DNA of 64,000 bases from Dyella jiangningensis (GCF_003264855.1 NZ_NFZS01000004.1:620001-684000), one strand, 5' to 3'. Shown: positions 16,980 to 27,912, counted from the first letter of the stretch. The notes: generated from the letters alone by a model not told the origin. Made by a program: numbers and translations.

Positions 16980-17711
16980 TCAGCGCGCCTGCAGCGGATC
17001 GAAGGCCGAACCGTCGGCCACTTCATCGAGTGTCCAACGACGCGGTGAAGGGAGCTTCTCCCACGTCACGGTTTCCTTGTCGTCCTGCATGTTGCCGACG
17101 GTGCGCTTCACCTTGCCGGTAGAGTAGTTGATGCTGAGGCTTTCGCTGGCGCCCGAATTGCGCATCACCGAATCGCTGTCGAAACCGATCAGCTCGAAGC
17201 GGCCGTTCTGCCAGCGGAACGTGTAAGTCGTATTGCCCATGGACCAGCTGCCCGCGTTGGCCCAGAAATGCAGCGTGACGCGCAATGCGCCCCGCTGAAC
17301 CGATACGCCGCCCTCCTCCAGCATGTCATCGATGGTGGGAATGTCGTGGCGCGGTATCAGGCTGTGGTTCTGCAACACCAGCGCGTAACCACCGCCATCG
17401 CGCGCAAACGCCACGGCGAGCATGCGCGGATTGGTGTCCAGCGGGTTTTCGCCGAGCCCGTCGTCGTTGCGTATCACGTTCGCCGGATCCTGTTGCCGCA
17501 GCACGAGCACGAGATCCGGCCGGCCATCGCCATTGAGATCATCGGCCACCTGCGATTCAAGCCGCCATCCTGCCGGCACGAAGCCTTCAGCACTCGCCGC
17601 CTGCGCAGGCAAGCCGGGATAGCGGACGGCGGGAATGCGCAGCTCCGCCCATGCGGACGGCGCGGCAAGAACGAACGCGCTGCCGAGCAGCCAACCCCAT
17701 CGCATCATCAT
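16980..17711 (-). CDS. Exported protein of unknown function with one DxNxDG loop
   Basis: A 243-residue protein with a clear signal peptide (about residues 1-22, AWA-EL). ADDLNGDGRPDLVLVL is a calcium-loop/FG-GAP-like stretch of the kind found at the start of secreted beta-propeller repeats, but only one copy is present. The rest is beta-rich (TYTFRWQNGRFELIGFDSDS). I do not recognise a named family. The start is set by an AAGGAGG site before the triple ATG at 17711. It ends 12 bp from the convergent MipA gene, with no terminator seen between them. Confidence 0.75.
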   Translation of the reverse strand: MMMRWGWLLGSAFVLAAPSAWAELRIPAVRYPGLPAQAASAEGFVPAGWRLESQVADDLNGDGRPDLVLVLRQQDPANVIRNDDGLGENPLDTNPRMLAVAFARDGGGYALVLQNHSLIPRHDIPTIDDMLEEGGVSVQRGALRVTLHFWANAGSWSMGNTTYTFRWQNGRFELIGFDSDSVMRNSGASESLSINYSTGKVKRTVGNMQDDKETVTWEKLPSPRRWTLDEVADGSAFDPLQAR

Positions 17712-17764
17712 GTATTCCTCCTTGAATGGTGCCCGGGCGCCGTCATTGCGCCCGGTGCAACGCC

Positions 17765-18085
17765 TCAGCGGTCGTCGCGTGTCCAGATCTGTCCGTCCAC
17801 TTCATGGACGGGAAAGCTCGCAATCGGCTCGTACGCCGGCGGGCAAGTGACGGCGCCGGTGCGCAGGTCGAAGCGCGCGCCATGGCGCGGACACTCGACC
17901 TCGAACCCATGCACGTCGCCACCGGCGAGTTCACCGCCATCGTGGCTGCATACGTCCTCGATGGCATACAGGTCACCATCGATGTTGTAGACGGCAATGG
18001 CCGTGTCGCCGTCCCATACCACCTTGAACTCGCCGGGCAGCAGTTCGCTACGGGTGCCCACGAAGATCCAGTCGGCGAGATTCAT
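17765..18085 (-). CDS. Rieske [2Fe-2S] ferredoxin
   Basis: A 106-residue soluble Rieske protein. The cluster motif is complete: C46-S-H48 and C65-P-R-H68, with 16 residues between the two boxes. The length and lack of a membrane segment fit the ferredoxin components of dioxygenases, NirD-like proteins, or SUF-associated Rieske proteins. It overlaps the upstream acetyltransferase gene by 4 bp (ATGA). No dioxygenase or reductase gene is adjacent, so its redox partner is unknown. Confidence 0.9.
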   Translation of the reverse strand: MNLADWIFVGTRSELLPGEFKVVWDGDTAIAVYNIDGDLYAIEDVCSHDGGELAGGDVHGFEVECPRHGARFDLRTGAVTCPPAYEPIASFPVHEVDGQIWTRDDR

Positions 18086-18630
18086 GCAGCCACCTCCTGC
18101 AGCGGCTTGCTCATGTAGACAAAGCGCAGGTCATCGCGCCTTGGAATGCCGAAACGCGGCTGGCCATAGGGAAACGCGCCGGTCTCGCCAGTAAGCCGAT
18201 AGCCGCGCCGCTCATACCAGGCGATGAGTTCGGCGCGCTGCTCGATCACCGACATGCGCATCGCCGCCAACTGCCACTGCTCGCGCGCGATGCGTTCCGC
18301 TTCGGCCAGCAACGCGCGGCCGAGGCCAGCCATCTGCAGCTCGGGGCTGACCGCGAACATGCCGAAATAGCCGTGATCGCCCTGCTGCTCCACATGGCAA
18401 CAGCCGACCAATACGCCATCGCGCTCCGCCAGCAGCACCAGGCTGCCGGCGCGTGCGATCAGCTCCTCGACGTTCGCCGCGTCGGTACGCTGGCCGTCGA
18501 GGAGATGGGTCTCGGTGGTCCATCCACGTTGGCCGGATTCACCGCGATACGCGGATTCGACCAGGGCAACAATGGCGGGAACGTCGGCGGCGCTGGCCGC
18601 TCGATATACGGGCGAGAAAGTCGTAGGCAT
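18082..18630 (-). CDS. GNAT-family N-acetyltransferase
   Basis: A 182-residue GNAT enzyme. VLLAERDGVLVGCCHVE, YFGMFAVSPELQMAGLGRALLAEAE (acetyl-CoA pyrophosphate loop Q-M-A-G-L-G) and IAWYERRGYRLTGET match GNAT motifs in order. ATG 18630 is the start used because homology begins with YRAASAADVPAI; a longer open frame reaches 18858 through non-coding sequence. It is translationally coupled to the Rieske ferredoxin. The substrate is unknown. Confidence 0.88.
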   Translation of the reverse strand: MPTTFSPVYRAASAADVPAIVALVESAYRGESGQRGWTTETHLLDGQRTDAANVEELIARAGSLVLLAERDGVLVGCCHVEQQGDHGYFGMFAVSPELQMAGLGRALLAEAERIAREQWQLAAMRMSVIEQRAELIAWYERRGYRLTGETGAFPYGQPRFGIPRRDDLRFVYMSKPLQEVAA

Positions 18631-18794
18631 TCCCCATGATAAGCCCGCGGCATCGTGATCGCACCGCACAATGACCTTCGACACTGTGCGCCCCTCGCGA
18701 TGGCTGCCTAGCCTGTGCGGCGGGACCGCAGCGTCCCGCCTACGCACTATCGGCAGTCCGGGTGCGCCTGACGCATTCCACCAAGGGAGAATCC

Positions 18795-20828
18795 ATGAAA
18801 AACCGCATTGTGAAACCGCTCGCGCTGGCGGTGGGCCTGGCTGTGTGCACGGGTGCACTGGCCGCCCCCGCCGCGTTCGACATCAAGGAGTTGGACACCG
18901 GCAAGGACGTGTGCAACGACTTCAACGGCTTCGTCAATGCCAAGTGGATTGCCGCCAACCCGATTCCGGATGACCGCACGCGTTGGGGTTCGTTCGACGC
19001 GCTGCGCGAAGACAGCCTCAATGTGCAGCACGCCATCGTGGAGAAGGCCGCCAAGGGCGCGACCAAGGCCAAGCCCGGCTCCATCGAGCAGAAGATCGGC
19101 GCCTTCTACGCCTCGGGCATGGACGAAGCCGCGATCGAGAAGGCCGGCTACGCCCCGATCAAGCCGGAGCTGGCCCGCATCGACGGCCTGAAGAACAGCA
19201 GCGACATCGTCAGCTACATCACCGACAGCTACGCACACGGCAATCCGGTGGCCTTCCGTTTCTACGGCAGCCCGGACTTCAAGGATTCCAGCACGCAGAT
19301 CGCCTACGCCGGCCAGGGCGGCCTGGGGCTGCCCACCGCCGATTACTACAGCAAGCCCGACTTCGAGAAGATCCGCACCGAGTACGTCGCGCACATCGCA
19401 CGCACGCTTCAGCTGGTGGGCGTGAACGAGGCCGACGCGCAGGCGCAGGCCAAGGCCGTGATGGCGTTCGAAACCCGCCTCGCCTCCGCCTCGCTGGTGC
19501 CCACCGAACTTCGCCAGCCGGAAAACCGCTACCACTACGTCAGCATCGCCGATGCCGACAAGGTGACGCCGCACTTCGACTGGGCGGCCTTCTTCAAGGC
19601 GCAGGGCGCCGACGTCCAGCAGGGCTTCTCGTTGTCGCAGCCGAAGTTCTTCGCCGAGTTCGACAAGATGCTGGCCGACGTGCCGGTATCCGAGTGGCAG
19701 GCCTACCTGCGCTTCCACGCCATCGACGAGGCGGCGCCGTACCTCTCCAAGGCGTTCCAGCAGGAAGACTTCGCCTTCAACGCGAAGACGCTGAACGGCC
19801 AGAAGGAAATGAAGTCCCGCTGGAAGCGCACGCTCGACGCCGTCGAAGGCGGCATGGGCATGGCGCTGGGCCAGCTGTACGTGGCGCAGACCTTCTCCCC
19901 GCAGTCCAAGGCCCGCGCGCAGGAGCTGGTGAACAACCTGCGCGCCGCCTACAAGGCGCGCATCGAGAACCTGCCGTGGATGAGCGAAGCCACCAAGCAG
20001 AAGGCGCTGGAAAAGTGGGCCAGCTTCACGCCGAAGATCGGCTACCCCGACAAGTGGCGTGACTGGACGGGCCTGCAGGTCCACCAGGGCGACTATTTCG
20101 GCAACGTCGAGTCGGCTGCCAAGTTCAACTACGACTACATGGTCGCCAAGATCGGCAAGCCGGTGGACCGTACCGAGTGGGGCATGACCCCGCAGACGGT
20201 GAACGCCTACTACAGCCCGCAGAAGAACGAGATCGTGTTCCCTGCCGCCATCCTGCAGCCGCCGTTCTTCGACGCAAAGGCCGACGATGCGCTCAACTAC
20301 GGCGGCATCGGCGCCGTGATCGGCCACGAAATGGGCCATGGCTACGACGACCAGGGCAGCAAGTTCGACGCCCAGGGCAACAACGCCAACTGGTGGACCG
20401 ACGACGACCGCAAGGCCTTCGAATCGCGCACCGACAAGCTGGCCGACCAGTTCAACCACTACGAAGCGCTGCCCGGCAAGTACGTCAACGGCAAGCTGAC
20501 CATGGGCGAGAACATCGGCGACCTGGGCGGCCTCAACGCGGCCTACGATGCGTTGCAGATGGCGCTGGCAAAGAATCCGAAGGAAGCCAACAGCAAGATC
20601 GACGGCTACACCCAGGACCAGCGCTTCTTCCTCAACTGGGCCCGCGTGTGGCGCGGCAACATCCGTCCCGAGGCGCAGCTCACCCAGCTCAACACCGACC
20701 CTCACGCCCCCGCGCAGTTCCGCGCCATCGGCGCGCCATCCAACATGCCCGCGTTCGCCCAGGCATTCCAGTGCAAAGCAGGTGACAAGATGGTTCGTGA
20801 TGGGGAGAAGCAGGTGAAAATCTGGTAA
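18795..20828 (+). CDS. M13 family metallopeptidase (neprilysin/PepO-like)
   Basis: A 677-residue exported zinc peptidase. The signal peptide ends near GALAAPA. The active site is VIGHEMGHGYDDQG (H511-E-x-x-H515) with third zinc ligand E572 in GENIGDLGGL and D576 behind it; NAYYSPQKNEIVFPAAILQPPFF supplies the substrate-binding strand typical of neprilysin. The size is normal for bacterial M13 enzymes. GGGAG 6 nt upstream fixes the start at 18795. A strong terminator follows at 20855, so it is monocistronic. Expected in the periplasm or secreted, cutting small peptides. Confidence 0.95.
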   Translation: MKNRIVKPLALAVGLAVCTGALAAPAAFDIKELDTGKDVCNDFNGFVNAKWIAANPIPDDRTRWGSFDALREDSLNVQHAIVEKAAKGATKAKPGSIEQKIGAFYASGMDEAAIEKAGYAPIKPELARIDGLKNSSDIVSYITDSYAHGNPVAFRFYGSPDFKDSSTQIAYAGQGGLGLPTADYYSKPDFEKIRTEYVAHIARTLQLVGVNEADAQAQAKAVMAFETRLASASLVPTELRQPENRYHYVSIADADKVTPHFDWAAFFKAQGADVQQGFSLSQPKFFAEFDKMLADVPVSEWQAYLRFHAIDEAAPYLSKAFQQEDFAFNAKTLNGQKEMKSRWKRTLDAVEGGMGMALGQLYVAQTFSPQSKARAQELVNNLRAAYKARIENLPWMSEATKQKALEKWASFTPKIGYPDKWRDWTGLQVHQGDYFGNVESAAKFNYDYMVAKIGKPVDRTEWGMTPQTVNAYYSPQKNEIVFPAAILQPPFFDAKADDALNYGGIGAVIGHEMGHGYDDQGSKFDAQGNNANWWTDDDRKAFESRTDKLADQFNHYEALPGKYVNGKLTMGENIGDLGGLNAAYDALQMALAKNPKEANSKIDGYTQDQRFFLNWARVWRGNIRPEAQLTQLNTDPHAPAQFRAIGAPSNMPAFAQAFQCKAGDKMVRDGEKQVKIW

Positions 20829-20854
20829 GGCTCACTGGCCTTGGTAAGACCGAA

Positions 20855-20883
20855 AACGCCGCGCTCCGTCGCGGCGTTTTTTT
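20855..20883 (+). terminator. Rho-independent terminator of the M13 peptidase gene
   Basis: CGCCGCG and CGCGGCG pair around a 6-nt loop and are followed by seven T, 27 bp after the stop codon. Confidence 0.92.
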
Positions 20884-20889
20884 GCCCGT

Positions 20890-21028
20890 TGTAGGAGCGC
20901 ACCCAGTGCGCGACCGCAGACTGCCCGCGCACGGTCGCCCTGGGTTGTCGCGACTACCAAGGGGTAACGACGATTGACCTCGCTGCAGCACCCTGCGCCG
21001 CGATCGCGCACTGGGTGCGCTCCTACAA
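20890..21028. repeat. Facing pair of GTAGGAGC palindromic (REP-like) elements
   Basis: The left arm begins TGTAGGAGCGCACCCAGTGC and the right arm (21002-21028) is its inverse, GCACTGGGTGCGCTCCTACA, with about 80 bp between. The same arms recur at 32323-32405, 48660-48733 and singly at 49232-49258. The right arm overlaps the end of the DUF3291 gene. Confidence 0.9.
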
Positions 21029-21511
21029 CAGGGCGACGGCTGCTTGCTCTTCGACGTCGGGTGCGGGGAAGCGCTGCTTGAAGGTAAACGCCAGCGGCGT
21101 TGGGCCGTAGCGATCCAGATGCCAAAGCTTGGCCAGCCCATCGTTGATCGATGGCTCGCTCCCTTCCGGCACCCACCACAACACCTGATACGCCGTGCCC
21201 TCCGGTGCCTTCGCGAAGAACTGTCGGCGCTGCGCCATGATGGCCGTGTGTGCACTGCGGTAGACGAAGTCGAACAACGCTTCAGCGCTCTCCCACACCG
21301 ACATGTTCACGATGAAGCGCGGATCGCTCGCCACGGCGATGCTGGTGGCGTTGCCGGAGCCATCGTCCTTCAATCGCCAGACAAAGCCCTCACTGGATTC
21401 GGCGAGCGCATTGATGCCGGCCAGGGCATCGAAGAATGGCTGTACCGCGGGGTCACCCATGTCGCCCAACAACGTGCCTACGTTCATCTGCGCAAGATGC
21501 CAACGTGCCAT
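21023..21511 (-). CDS. DUF3291 family protein
   Basis: A 162-residue soluble protein; FIVNMSVWESAEALFDFVYRSAHT and the heme-degrading-monooxygenase-like ferredoxin fold fit DUF3291. GGAGG 8 nt upstream supports the ATG at 21511. The last residues (AVALL) and the TAG stop come from the REP element: the stop is the complement of CTA in its GCTCCTAC end. Function unknown; family members are annotated by homology only. Confidence 0.82.
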   Translation of the reverse strand: MARWHLAQMNVGTLLGDMGDPAVQPFFDALAGINALAESSEGFVWRLKDDGSGNATSIAVASDPRFIVNMSVWESAEALFDFVYRSAHTAIMAQRRQFFAKAPEGTAYQVLWWVPEGSEPSINDGLAKLWHLDRYGPTPLAFTFKQRFPAPDVEEQAAVALL

Positions 21512-21638
21512 CGGTTTGCCTCCGTGACGGGTTCACCTGCTTTTGGGGCGGCCAGTCGGACTCTCAACCGTCCGGCAAACGCTTCCTGGCGGAATCCAGG
21601 GCCACTAAGCTGTCCGCAACTTCCAGCGGGGGAAACCG

Positions 21639-22388
21639 ATGAAGCGGATGGCTTTCGGAGTACTGGTCGTTGGCCTGCTCACCGCCTGCGCGGCGCAACC
21701 CGCACAGCAGGTAAACCCGGCGGGCACCCAGGTCACGCTTCATCTCGACAAATCGGGCAACCCCGCGATCAGCAGTGACGAGGAGCAGGTGCTGTCGGCC
21801 GTGCGCATGATCCAAGACGGCAAGATCATGGCGGCCATCGATGGGCCCTTGAATGCCGTGATCAGCAAGTTCGAAACCCAATATGCCCACAGTGACGTGA
21901 AGGTCTACAGCGCCCGCGGTACCACCGACGCACTGATCTATGCAGCCCTCGTCACGAGCGTTGCGCCAGGCCAGAAGGTCGAAGTGCTTGGCCCGGCCTG
22001 GGCCATGGCTTATTGGGCACGTGGCTATGCGTACGGCGAGATGGCGCGCTATGACGACGAGCGCCTGGAACTGGAAAAGGCGTTGGCTCTGGCACCCATG
22101 GACGCGCAGTACAGCAACGAGCTCGCCTATGTCTACGTACAAAAGCGCGACTGGCAGAATGCACTCGAGTACTACGAGAAAGCCGGGGAGTTCGCCGACT
22201 TCAACCCGACCAATGCCCAAAGCATGAAGTGCACATCCTTCCGTGGCCAGGGCTATGTATTAGTGGAGTTGCACCGGCTCGACGAAGCCGAAGCGAAGTA
22301 TCGAGCGTGCCTGAAGATCACGCCGAACGAGCCGAAATCGCTCGGTGAAATCGGCTACATCGAAGATCTGAGGAAAAAACCGCACTGA
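21639..22388 (+). CDS. TPR-containing lipoprotein of unknown function
   Basis: A 249-residue protein with a lipobox (LLTAC, Cys at about 17). The middle and C-terminal parts form TPR-like helix pairs: AYWARGYAYGEMARYDDERLELEKALALAP, SNELAYVYVQKRDWQNALEYYEKAG and GYVLVELHRLDEAEAKYRACLKITP. A GGGGGA ribosome site precedes the ATG. It is convergent with sufS, 33 bp away, and is transcribed alone. Such lipoproteins act as assembly platforms; no partner can be named. Confidence 0.8.
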   Translation: MKRMAFGVLVVGLLTACAAQPAQQVNPAGTQVTLHLDKSGNPAISSDEEQVLSAVRMIQDGKIMAAIDGPLNAVISKFETQYAHSDVKVYSARGTTDALIYAALVTSVAPGQKVEVLGPAWAMAYWARGYAYGEMARYDDERLELEKALALAPMDAQYSNELAYVYVQKRDWQNALEYYEKAGEFADFNPTNAQSMKCTSFRGQGYVLVELHRLDEAEAKYRACLKITPNEPKSLGEIGYIEDLRKKPH

Positions 22389-22421
22389 CCAGCGCCGGCA
22401 CGCGCAGGCGAGCCAGCGCCG

Positions 22422-23669
22422 TCACATCAGCAGCTTGCGTACTTTCAGCAACGCCGTGATGAATGCATCGACTTCCTCGCGCGTGTTGTAGAACGCCAGC
22501 GAGGCGCGCAGCGTGGCGGGCACCTTGAAGAACTGCATCAGCGGATGGGCGCAGTGGTGGCCCGAGCGCACGGCGACGCCCTGCAGGTCGAGCAGCGTGG
22601 CGAGGTCGGTGGCCTGCGCGCCTTCGATCAGGAACGAGATCACCGGTTCCTTTTCCTTGGCCTCGCCAACCAGGCGCAGACCCGGGATTTCACGCAGCCG
22701 CTCGGTCGCATAGGCCAGCAGCTGCTGCTCCCACGAATGGATCGCGTCGAAACCCACGGAATGGTAGTAATCGATGGCCGCACTCAGTCCGACGAAGCCG
22801 GCAATGTTCGGCGTACCCGCCTCGAACTTGTGCGGCGGCTCGGCGAACGTGGTGCCATCGAAACGCACCTCGCGGATCATCTCGCCGCCACCGAAGAATG
22901 GCGGCATCGCTTCCAGGTGTTCTTTGCGCGCCCACAACGCACCGGTGCCGGTAGGCGACAGCATCTTGTGGCCGGTCAGCGCGTAGAAGTCGCAGCCCAG
23001 CGCCTGCACGTCGACCGGGCGATGCGGTACCGCCTGCGAGCCATCCACCAGCAGCGGAATGCCACGCTTGCGGCACTCCCTGGCGATCTCGCGCACCGGG
23101 TTGACCGTGCCGAGCACGTTCGACACGTGCGTGACGCAGGCCAGCTTCACTTCCGGCGTGAGCATCTCGATGTACTTCTCGACAATCAGCTCGCCACGCT
23201 CGTCGATCGGCGCCGCCTTCACGGTGGCGCCGGTGCGTGCGGCCATCAGCTGCCACGGAACGATGTTCGCGTGGTGCTCCATCACCGTAGTGAGGATGGC
23301 GTCACCCGGCTTCAGGCGCGGCAATGCATAGCTGTAGGCAACGAGGTTGATCGACTGCGTGGTGCCCGAGGTCAGCACCAGCTCGTTGCGCGAGGTGGCG
23401 TTGATGAAACGCGCCAGCTTGTCGCGTGCGCCTTCATAGGCGGCGGTGGCTTCCTCGCCGATCTGATGCACGGCGCGCGAAACATTGGCGTTGTGGCGGC
23501 GGTAGTGGTCGTCCACTGCCTCGATCACGCTCGCCGGCTTCTGGCTGGTGTTGGCGTTGTCGAAATAGATCAGTGGCTTGTCGTGCACGGTGCGCGACAG
23601 CAAGGGAAAGTCGGCGCGGATGCGCTGCACGTCGAAAACGGTGGGGCTCGGTTTGGTCTGTGCGTTCAT
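22422..23669 (-). CDS. sufS: Cysteine desulfurase SufS
   Basis: A 415-residue group II cysteine desulfurase. The PLP lysine is K235 in LTGHKMLSPTGTGALW, the phosphate site is TSGTTQSINLV, and the catalytic cysteine is C373 in RSGHHCAHPL, the sequence that separates SufS from IscS/NifS. It removes sulfur from cysteine and passes the persulfide to a SufE/SufU-type carrier and then SufBCD. It is the last gene of the SUF operon, 33 bp after sufD. No sufE or sufU was found in the window. Confidence 0.95.
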   Translation of the reverse strand: MNAQTKPSPTVFDVQRIRADFPLLSRTVHDKPLIYFDNANTSQKPASVIEAVDDHYRRHNANVSRAVHQIGEEATAAYEGARDKLARFINATSRNELVLTSGTTQSINLVAYSYALPRLKPGDAILTTVMEHHANIVPWQLMAARTGATVKAAPIDERGELIVEKYIEMLTPEVKLACVTHVSNVLGTVNPVREIARECRKRGIPLLVDGSQAVPHRPVDVQALGCDFYALTGHKMLSPTGTGALWARKEHLEAMPPFFGGGEMIREVRFDGTTFAEPPHKFEAGTPNIAGFVGLSAAIDYYHSVGFDAIHSWEQQLLAYATERLREIPGLRLVGEAKEKEPVISFLIEGAQATDLATLLDLQGVAVRSGHHCAHPLMQFFKVPATLRASLAFYNTREEVDAFITALLKVRKLLM

Positions 23670-23702
23670 CGGATCATTCGCCTGGTAGCCGGTGGACTGC
23701 CT

Positions 23703-25022
23703 TCACGCGGAAGGCAGGTGCGCCATGAGCTGCTGGTCGAGGTGCTCGCGCAGCGCGTCTTCGTCCAGCGATGCAAACACCGCACGACAGAATGCCGCCG
23801 TCAGCATCGCGCGCGCCTCGGCGAGCGGGATGCCACGCGAGCACAGGTAGAACAGAGAACGCTCATCCAGCTGTCCCACGGTGGCGCCGTGGGCGGCCTT
23901 CACTTCGTCCGCATAGATCTCGAGTTCCGGCTTGGTGTCGATCTCGGCCTGGCCAGAGAGCAACAGGTTCTTGCTGCTCAGGCTGGCATCGCTCCCGTCG
24001 GCGCCTTCGGCCACCACGATGGCGCCGCGGAACACGCCACGCGAACGCTGGTCGGCGACACCGCGCCAGACCGAATCCGAAGCCGTGTTGAGCGCCTGAT
24101 GGCGGATGGCCATCTGCGTGTCGACATGCTGGCGACCGTTGAGCACGAACACGCCGCGGGTTTCCAGTCGGGAACGATCGCCGGCCAGCGTGGCGTGCAG
24201 GTCGTGGCGCACGAGTCCGCCGCCGAGTTCCAGCACGTACAGCGTAGCCTGCGCGTCTTCGTCCAGCTGCACGCTGTCATGACGGATCAGCGTGCCGCCG
24301 GATGCCGCGTTCTGCAGCGTGACGTGGCGCAGCTGCGCACCCTTGCGCAGCACGATGTCGGTGACCTGCGTGCCCAGGTGCTGCTGCTCGCCGCTGGCGA
24401 CGTGATGTTCCGCCACCGACAGTTCCGCGCCCTCGCCCAGCTCGATGACGTGGCGTACGTGCCAGGCGAGATCGCTTTCCGCCGCCGCACCGACGAAGAC
24501 CAGATGCACCGGTTGCGCCACCTTGGCGCCCGCCGCCACGCGCAGCACCACGCCGTCGCCCGCGAACGCGGCATTGAGACGCGCGAACGCATCGCCGCCT
24601 TCGCGGTAATGGCGCGACAGCGCGAACCGCAGCGGCTCGGCATCACCCTGGAGCGCCTGCGAGAGCGGCTGCAACTGCAGGCCCGCGGGCAAGGCATCGA
24701 TGCGCGAGAGATCGGCGCGGAAGACGCCGTTGACGAAGACCAGCGCAGGACCGTCGACGCCTGGCAGCGCAAACGCTGCGCCATCGACCTCACGCGTCAA
24801 CGCCTGTGTGTCGCCCTGCGCGAAGCGCCGCTGGCCCAGGGCTCGCAGCGCGGTGTACTTCCAGGCCTCCACGCGCGTATCGGGCAGGCCGGCGGAGAGA
24901 AGCGCCTCGAGATTCTCGCGGCGCGCGGCGTCCAGCCAGCCGATGCCGGCACCCGGCAAGTGGGCCTGCGTCGCCGCGTCAGCCAGCGACTCGACGAAGG
25001 GCGTGCGTTGCGCTTCGCTCAT
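23703..25022 (-). CDS. sufD: Fe-S scaffold subunit SufD
   Basis: A 439-residue SufD of the SufBCD complex, a right-handed beta-helix protein. The C-terminal block LETRGVFVLNGRQHVDTQMAIRH and EIYADEVKAAHGATVGQLDE, with SRGIPLAEARAML, matches the SufB/SufD family; the conserved His in EVKAAHGAT is at the SufB-SufD interface. Its ATG overlaps the sufC stop (ATGA). It cooperates with SufC ATPase in iron entry to the scaffold. Confidence 0.95.
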   Translation of the reverse strand: MSEAQRTPFVESLADAATQAHLPGAGIGWLDAARRENLEALLSAGLPDTRVEAWKYTALRALGQRRFAQGDTQALTREVDGAAFALPGVDGPALVFVNGVFRADLSRIDALPAGLQLQPLSQALQGDAEPLRFALSRHYREGGDAFARLNAAFAGDGVVLRVAAGAKVAQPVHLVFVGAAAESDLAWHVRHVIELGEGAELSVAEHHVASGEQQHLGTQVTDIVLRKGAQLRHVTLQNAASGGTLIRHDSVQLDEDAQATLYVLELGGGLVRHDLHATLAGDRSRLETRGVFVLNGRQHVDTQMAIRHQALNTASDSVWRGVADQRSRGVFRGAIVVAEGADGSDASLSSKNLLLSGQAEIDTKPELEIYADEVKAAHGATVGQLDERSLFYLCSRGIPLAEARAMLTAAFCRAVFASLDEDALREHLDQQLMAHLPSA

Positions 25023-25789
25023 GCCGAGGCCCCGCTAAGCGCTGGATCCTTGTCCGCCACCCAGGCGTAGCCGTGGGCTTCGAGCTTGAGTGCCAGCGTC
25101 TTGTCGCCGCTTTCCACGATGCGGCCATCGGCCAGCACGTGCACGAAATCGGGCTCGATGTAGTCCAGCAGGCGCTGGTAATGGGTGATCACCAGGAAGC
25201 CACGCTCGGTCGAGCGCAGCGCATTCACGCCCTGCGCCACCTGCTTGAGCGCATCGATGTCCAGGCCAGAGTCGGTCTCGTCGAGGATAGCGAGCTTCGG
25301 CTCCAGCACCGCCATCTGGAAGATCTCGTTGCGCTTCTTTTCGCCACCCGAGAAACCTTCGTTCACCGCGCGGTGCAGCAGCTCGTCGGAGATCTGCATG
25401 ATCTTGAGCTTCTCGCGCACCAGCTTCAGGAACTGCATGGAATCCAGCTCTTTCTCGCCGCGCTGCTTGCGCTGCGCATTGAGCGCGGCGCGAAGGAAGT
25501 AGGTGTTGTTCACCCCGGGGATTTCCACCGGATACTGGAAGGCCAGGAACACGCCGGCCGCGGCGCGCTCTTCCGGCTCCAGCGCCAGCAGGTCGACGCC
25601 GTTGAACGTCACGGAACCTCCGGTCACCTCGTAACCATCACGACCGGACAGCACGTTGCCCAGCGTGGACTTGCCGGCGCCGTTGGGCCCCATGATCGCG
25701 TGCACCTCGCCCGGGTTCACGGTGAGCGTGAGGCCCTTGAGGATGTCCTTGCCCTCGACGCGGGCGTGCAGGTTTTCGATCTTCAGCAT
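25019..25789 (-). CDS. sufC: SUF ATPase SufC
   Basis: A 256-residue soluble ABC ATPase. Walker A is GPNGAGKST, the signature is FSGGEKKRNEIFQMAV, Walker B is LAILDETDSGLDIDAL and the H-loop is VITHYQRLL. The D-S-G-L-D-I-D-A-L line is diagnostic for SufC against membrane ABC ATPases. It begins 18 bp after the methyltransferase gene and is translationally coupled to sufD. Confidence 0.96.
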   Translation of the reverse strand: MLKIENLHARVEGKDILKGLTLTVNPGEVHAIMGPNGAGKSTLGNVLSGRDGYEVTGGSVTFNGVDLLALEPEERAAAGVFLAFQYPVEIPGVNNTYFLRAALNAQRKQRGEKELDSMQFLKLVREKLKIMQISDELLHRAVNEGFSGGEKKRNEIFQMAVLEPKLAILDETDSGLDIDALKQVAQGVNALRSTERGFLVITHYQRLLDYIEPDFVHVLADGRIVESGDKTLALKLEAHGYAWVADKDPALSGASA

Positions 25790-25807
25790 GGTGATTACTC
25801 GATGGAA

Positions 25808-26433
25808 TCAGGCGTTCTCGCCACCGTGGCGACGAAGCACGACATAGGTGAAAGCTTGGGAACCGCCCGACGGCGTGCGGTGCACGTCGCGACTGTCGGC
25901 GATCAGTTCGAAGGAATCCTTGAATAGCCCGGCCAACGCGGGCGCGTCATAGCGCGCGACGGGGAGGCCACTGCAGCGCTCCGGGCCGTCCGCCGCGAAG
26001 ACACCCACGACGAGATAACCGCCCGGCTTCACGACGCGCGACGCAGCGGCGACATAACGCACGCGATCACCCGCATCGACCAGGAAATGCAATACCGCGC
26101 GGTCGTGCCATAGCCCGACGGACGGCAAGTCGGCTGTGACGACATCGCCGACGATCCAGTGCACGGCCTCGGCTTTCGCGCCGAGGCGTTGACGGGTTTC
26201 GTTGAGCGCCACACTGGACAGGTCCAGCACGCTCACGTCGCTGTAACCATCCAGCAGCAAGTCGTCAGCCAACGTGGAACGACCACCGCCCACGTCCAGC
26301 ACGGGCACGTCGCGCGGGAGGTCCAACGCGTCGATAAGGCGTAACGACTCGTCGAGGCGCGGGCTGAACCAACTGGTCTGCGCCTCGCCCTTCTCGGCAT
26401 ACACCGAATCCCAGTGCGATGACCGGACGACGC

Positions 26434-26437
<4 letters not shown>
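25808..26437 (-). CDS. Class I SAM-dependent methyltransferase within the SUF operon
   Basis: A 209-residue Rossmann methyltransferase. Motif I is [16 protein letters not shown], the acidic end of strand 2 is VLDLSS, motif II is [10 protein letters not shown] and motif IV/V is [10 protein letters not shown] with [21 protein letters not shown], resembling TehB/thiopurine-type enzymes. The start at 26437 overlaps the sufB stop (ATGA), so it is coupled with sufB and 18 bp before sufC. It is not a recognised SUF component. Possible substrates are small thiol or oxyanion compounds (family relatives include tellurite and thiopurine methyltransferases) or a SUF protein; unknown. Confidence 0.85.

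Positions 26438-27912
<1,475 letters not shown>

Noticed and set aside
22545-25070. An 841-codon plus-strand frame across sufS-sufD
   Set aside because: Antisense of two well-identified SUF genes; no plausible protein pattern.
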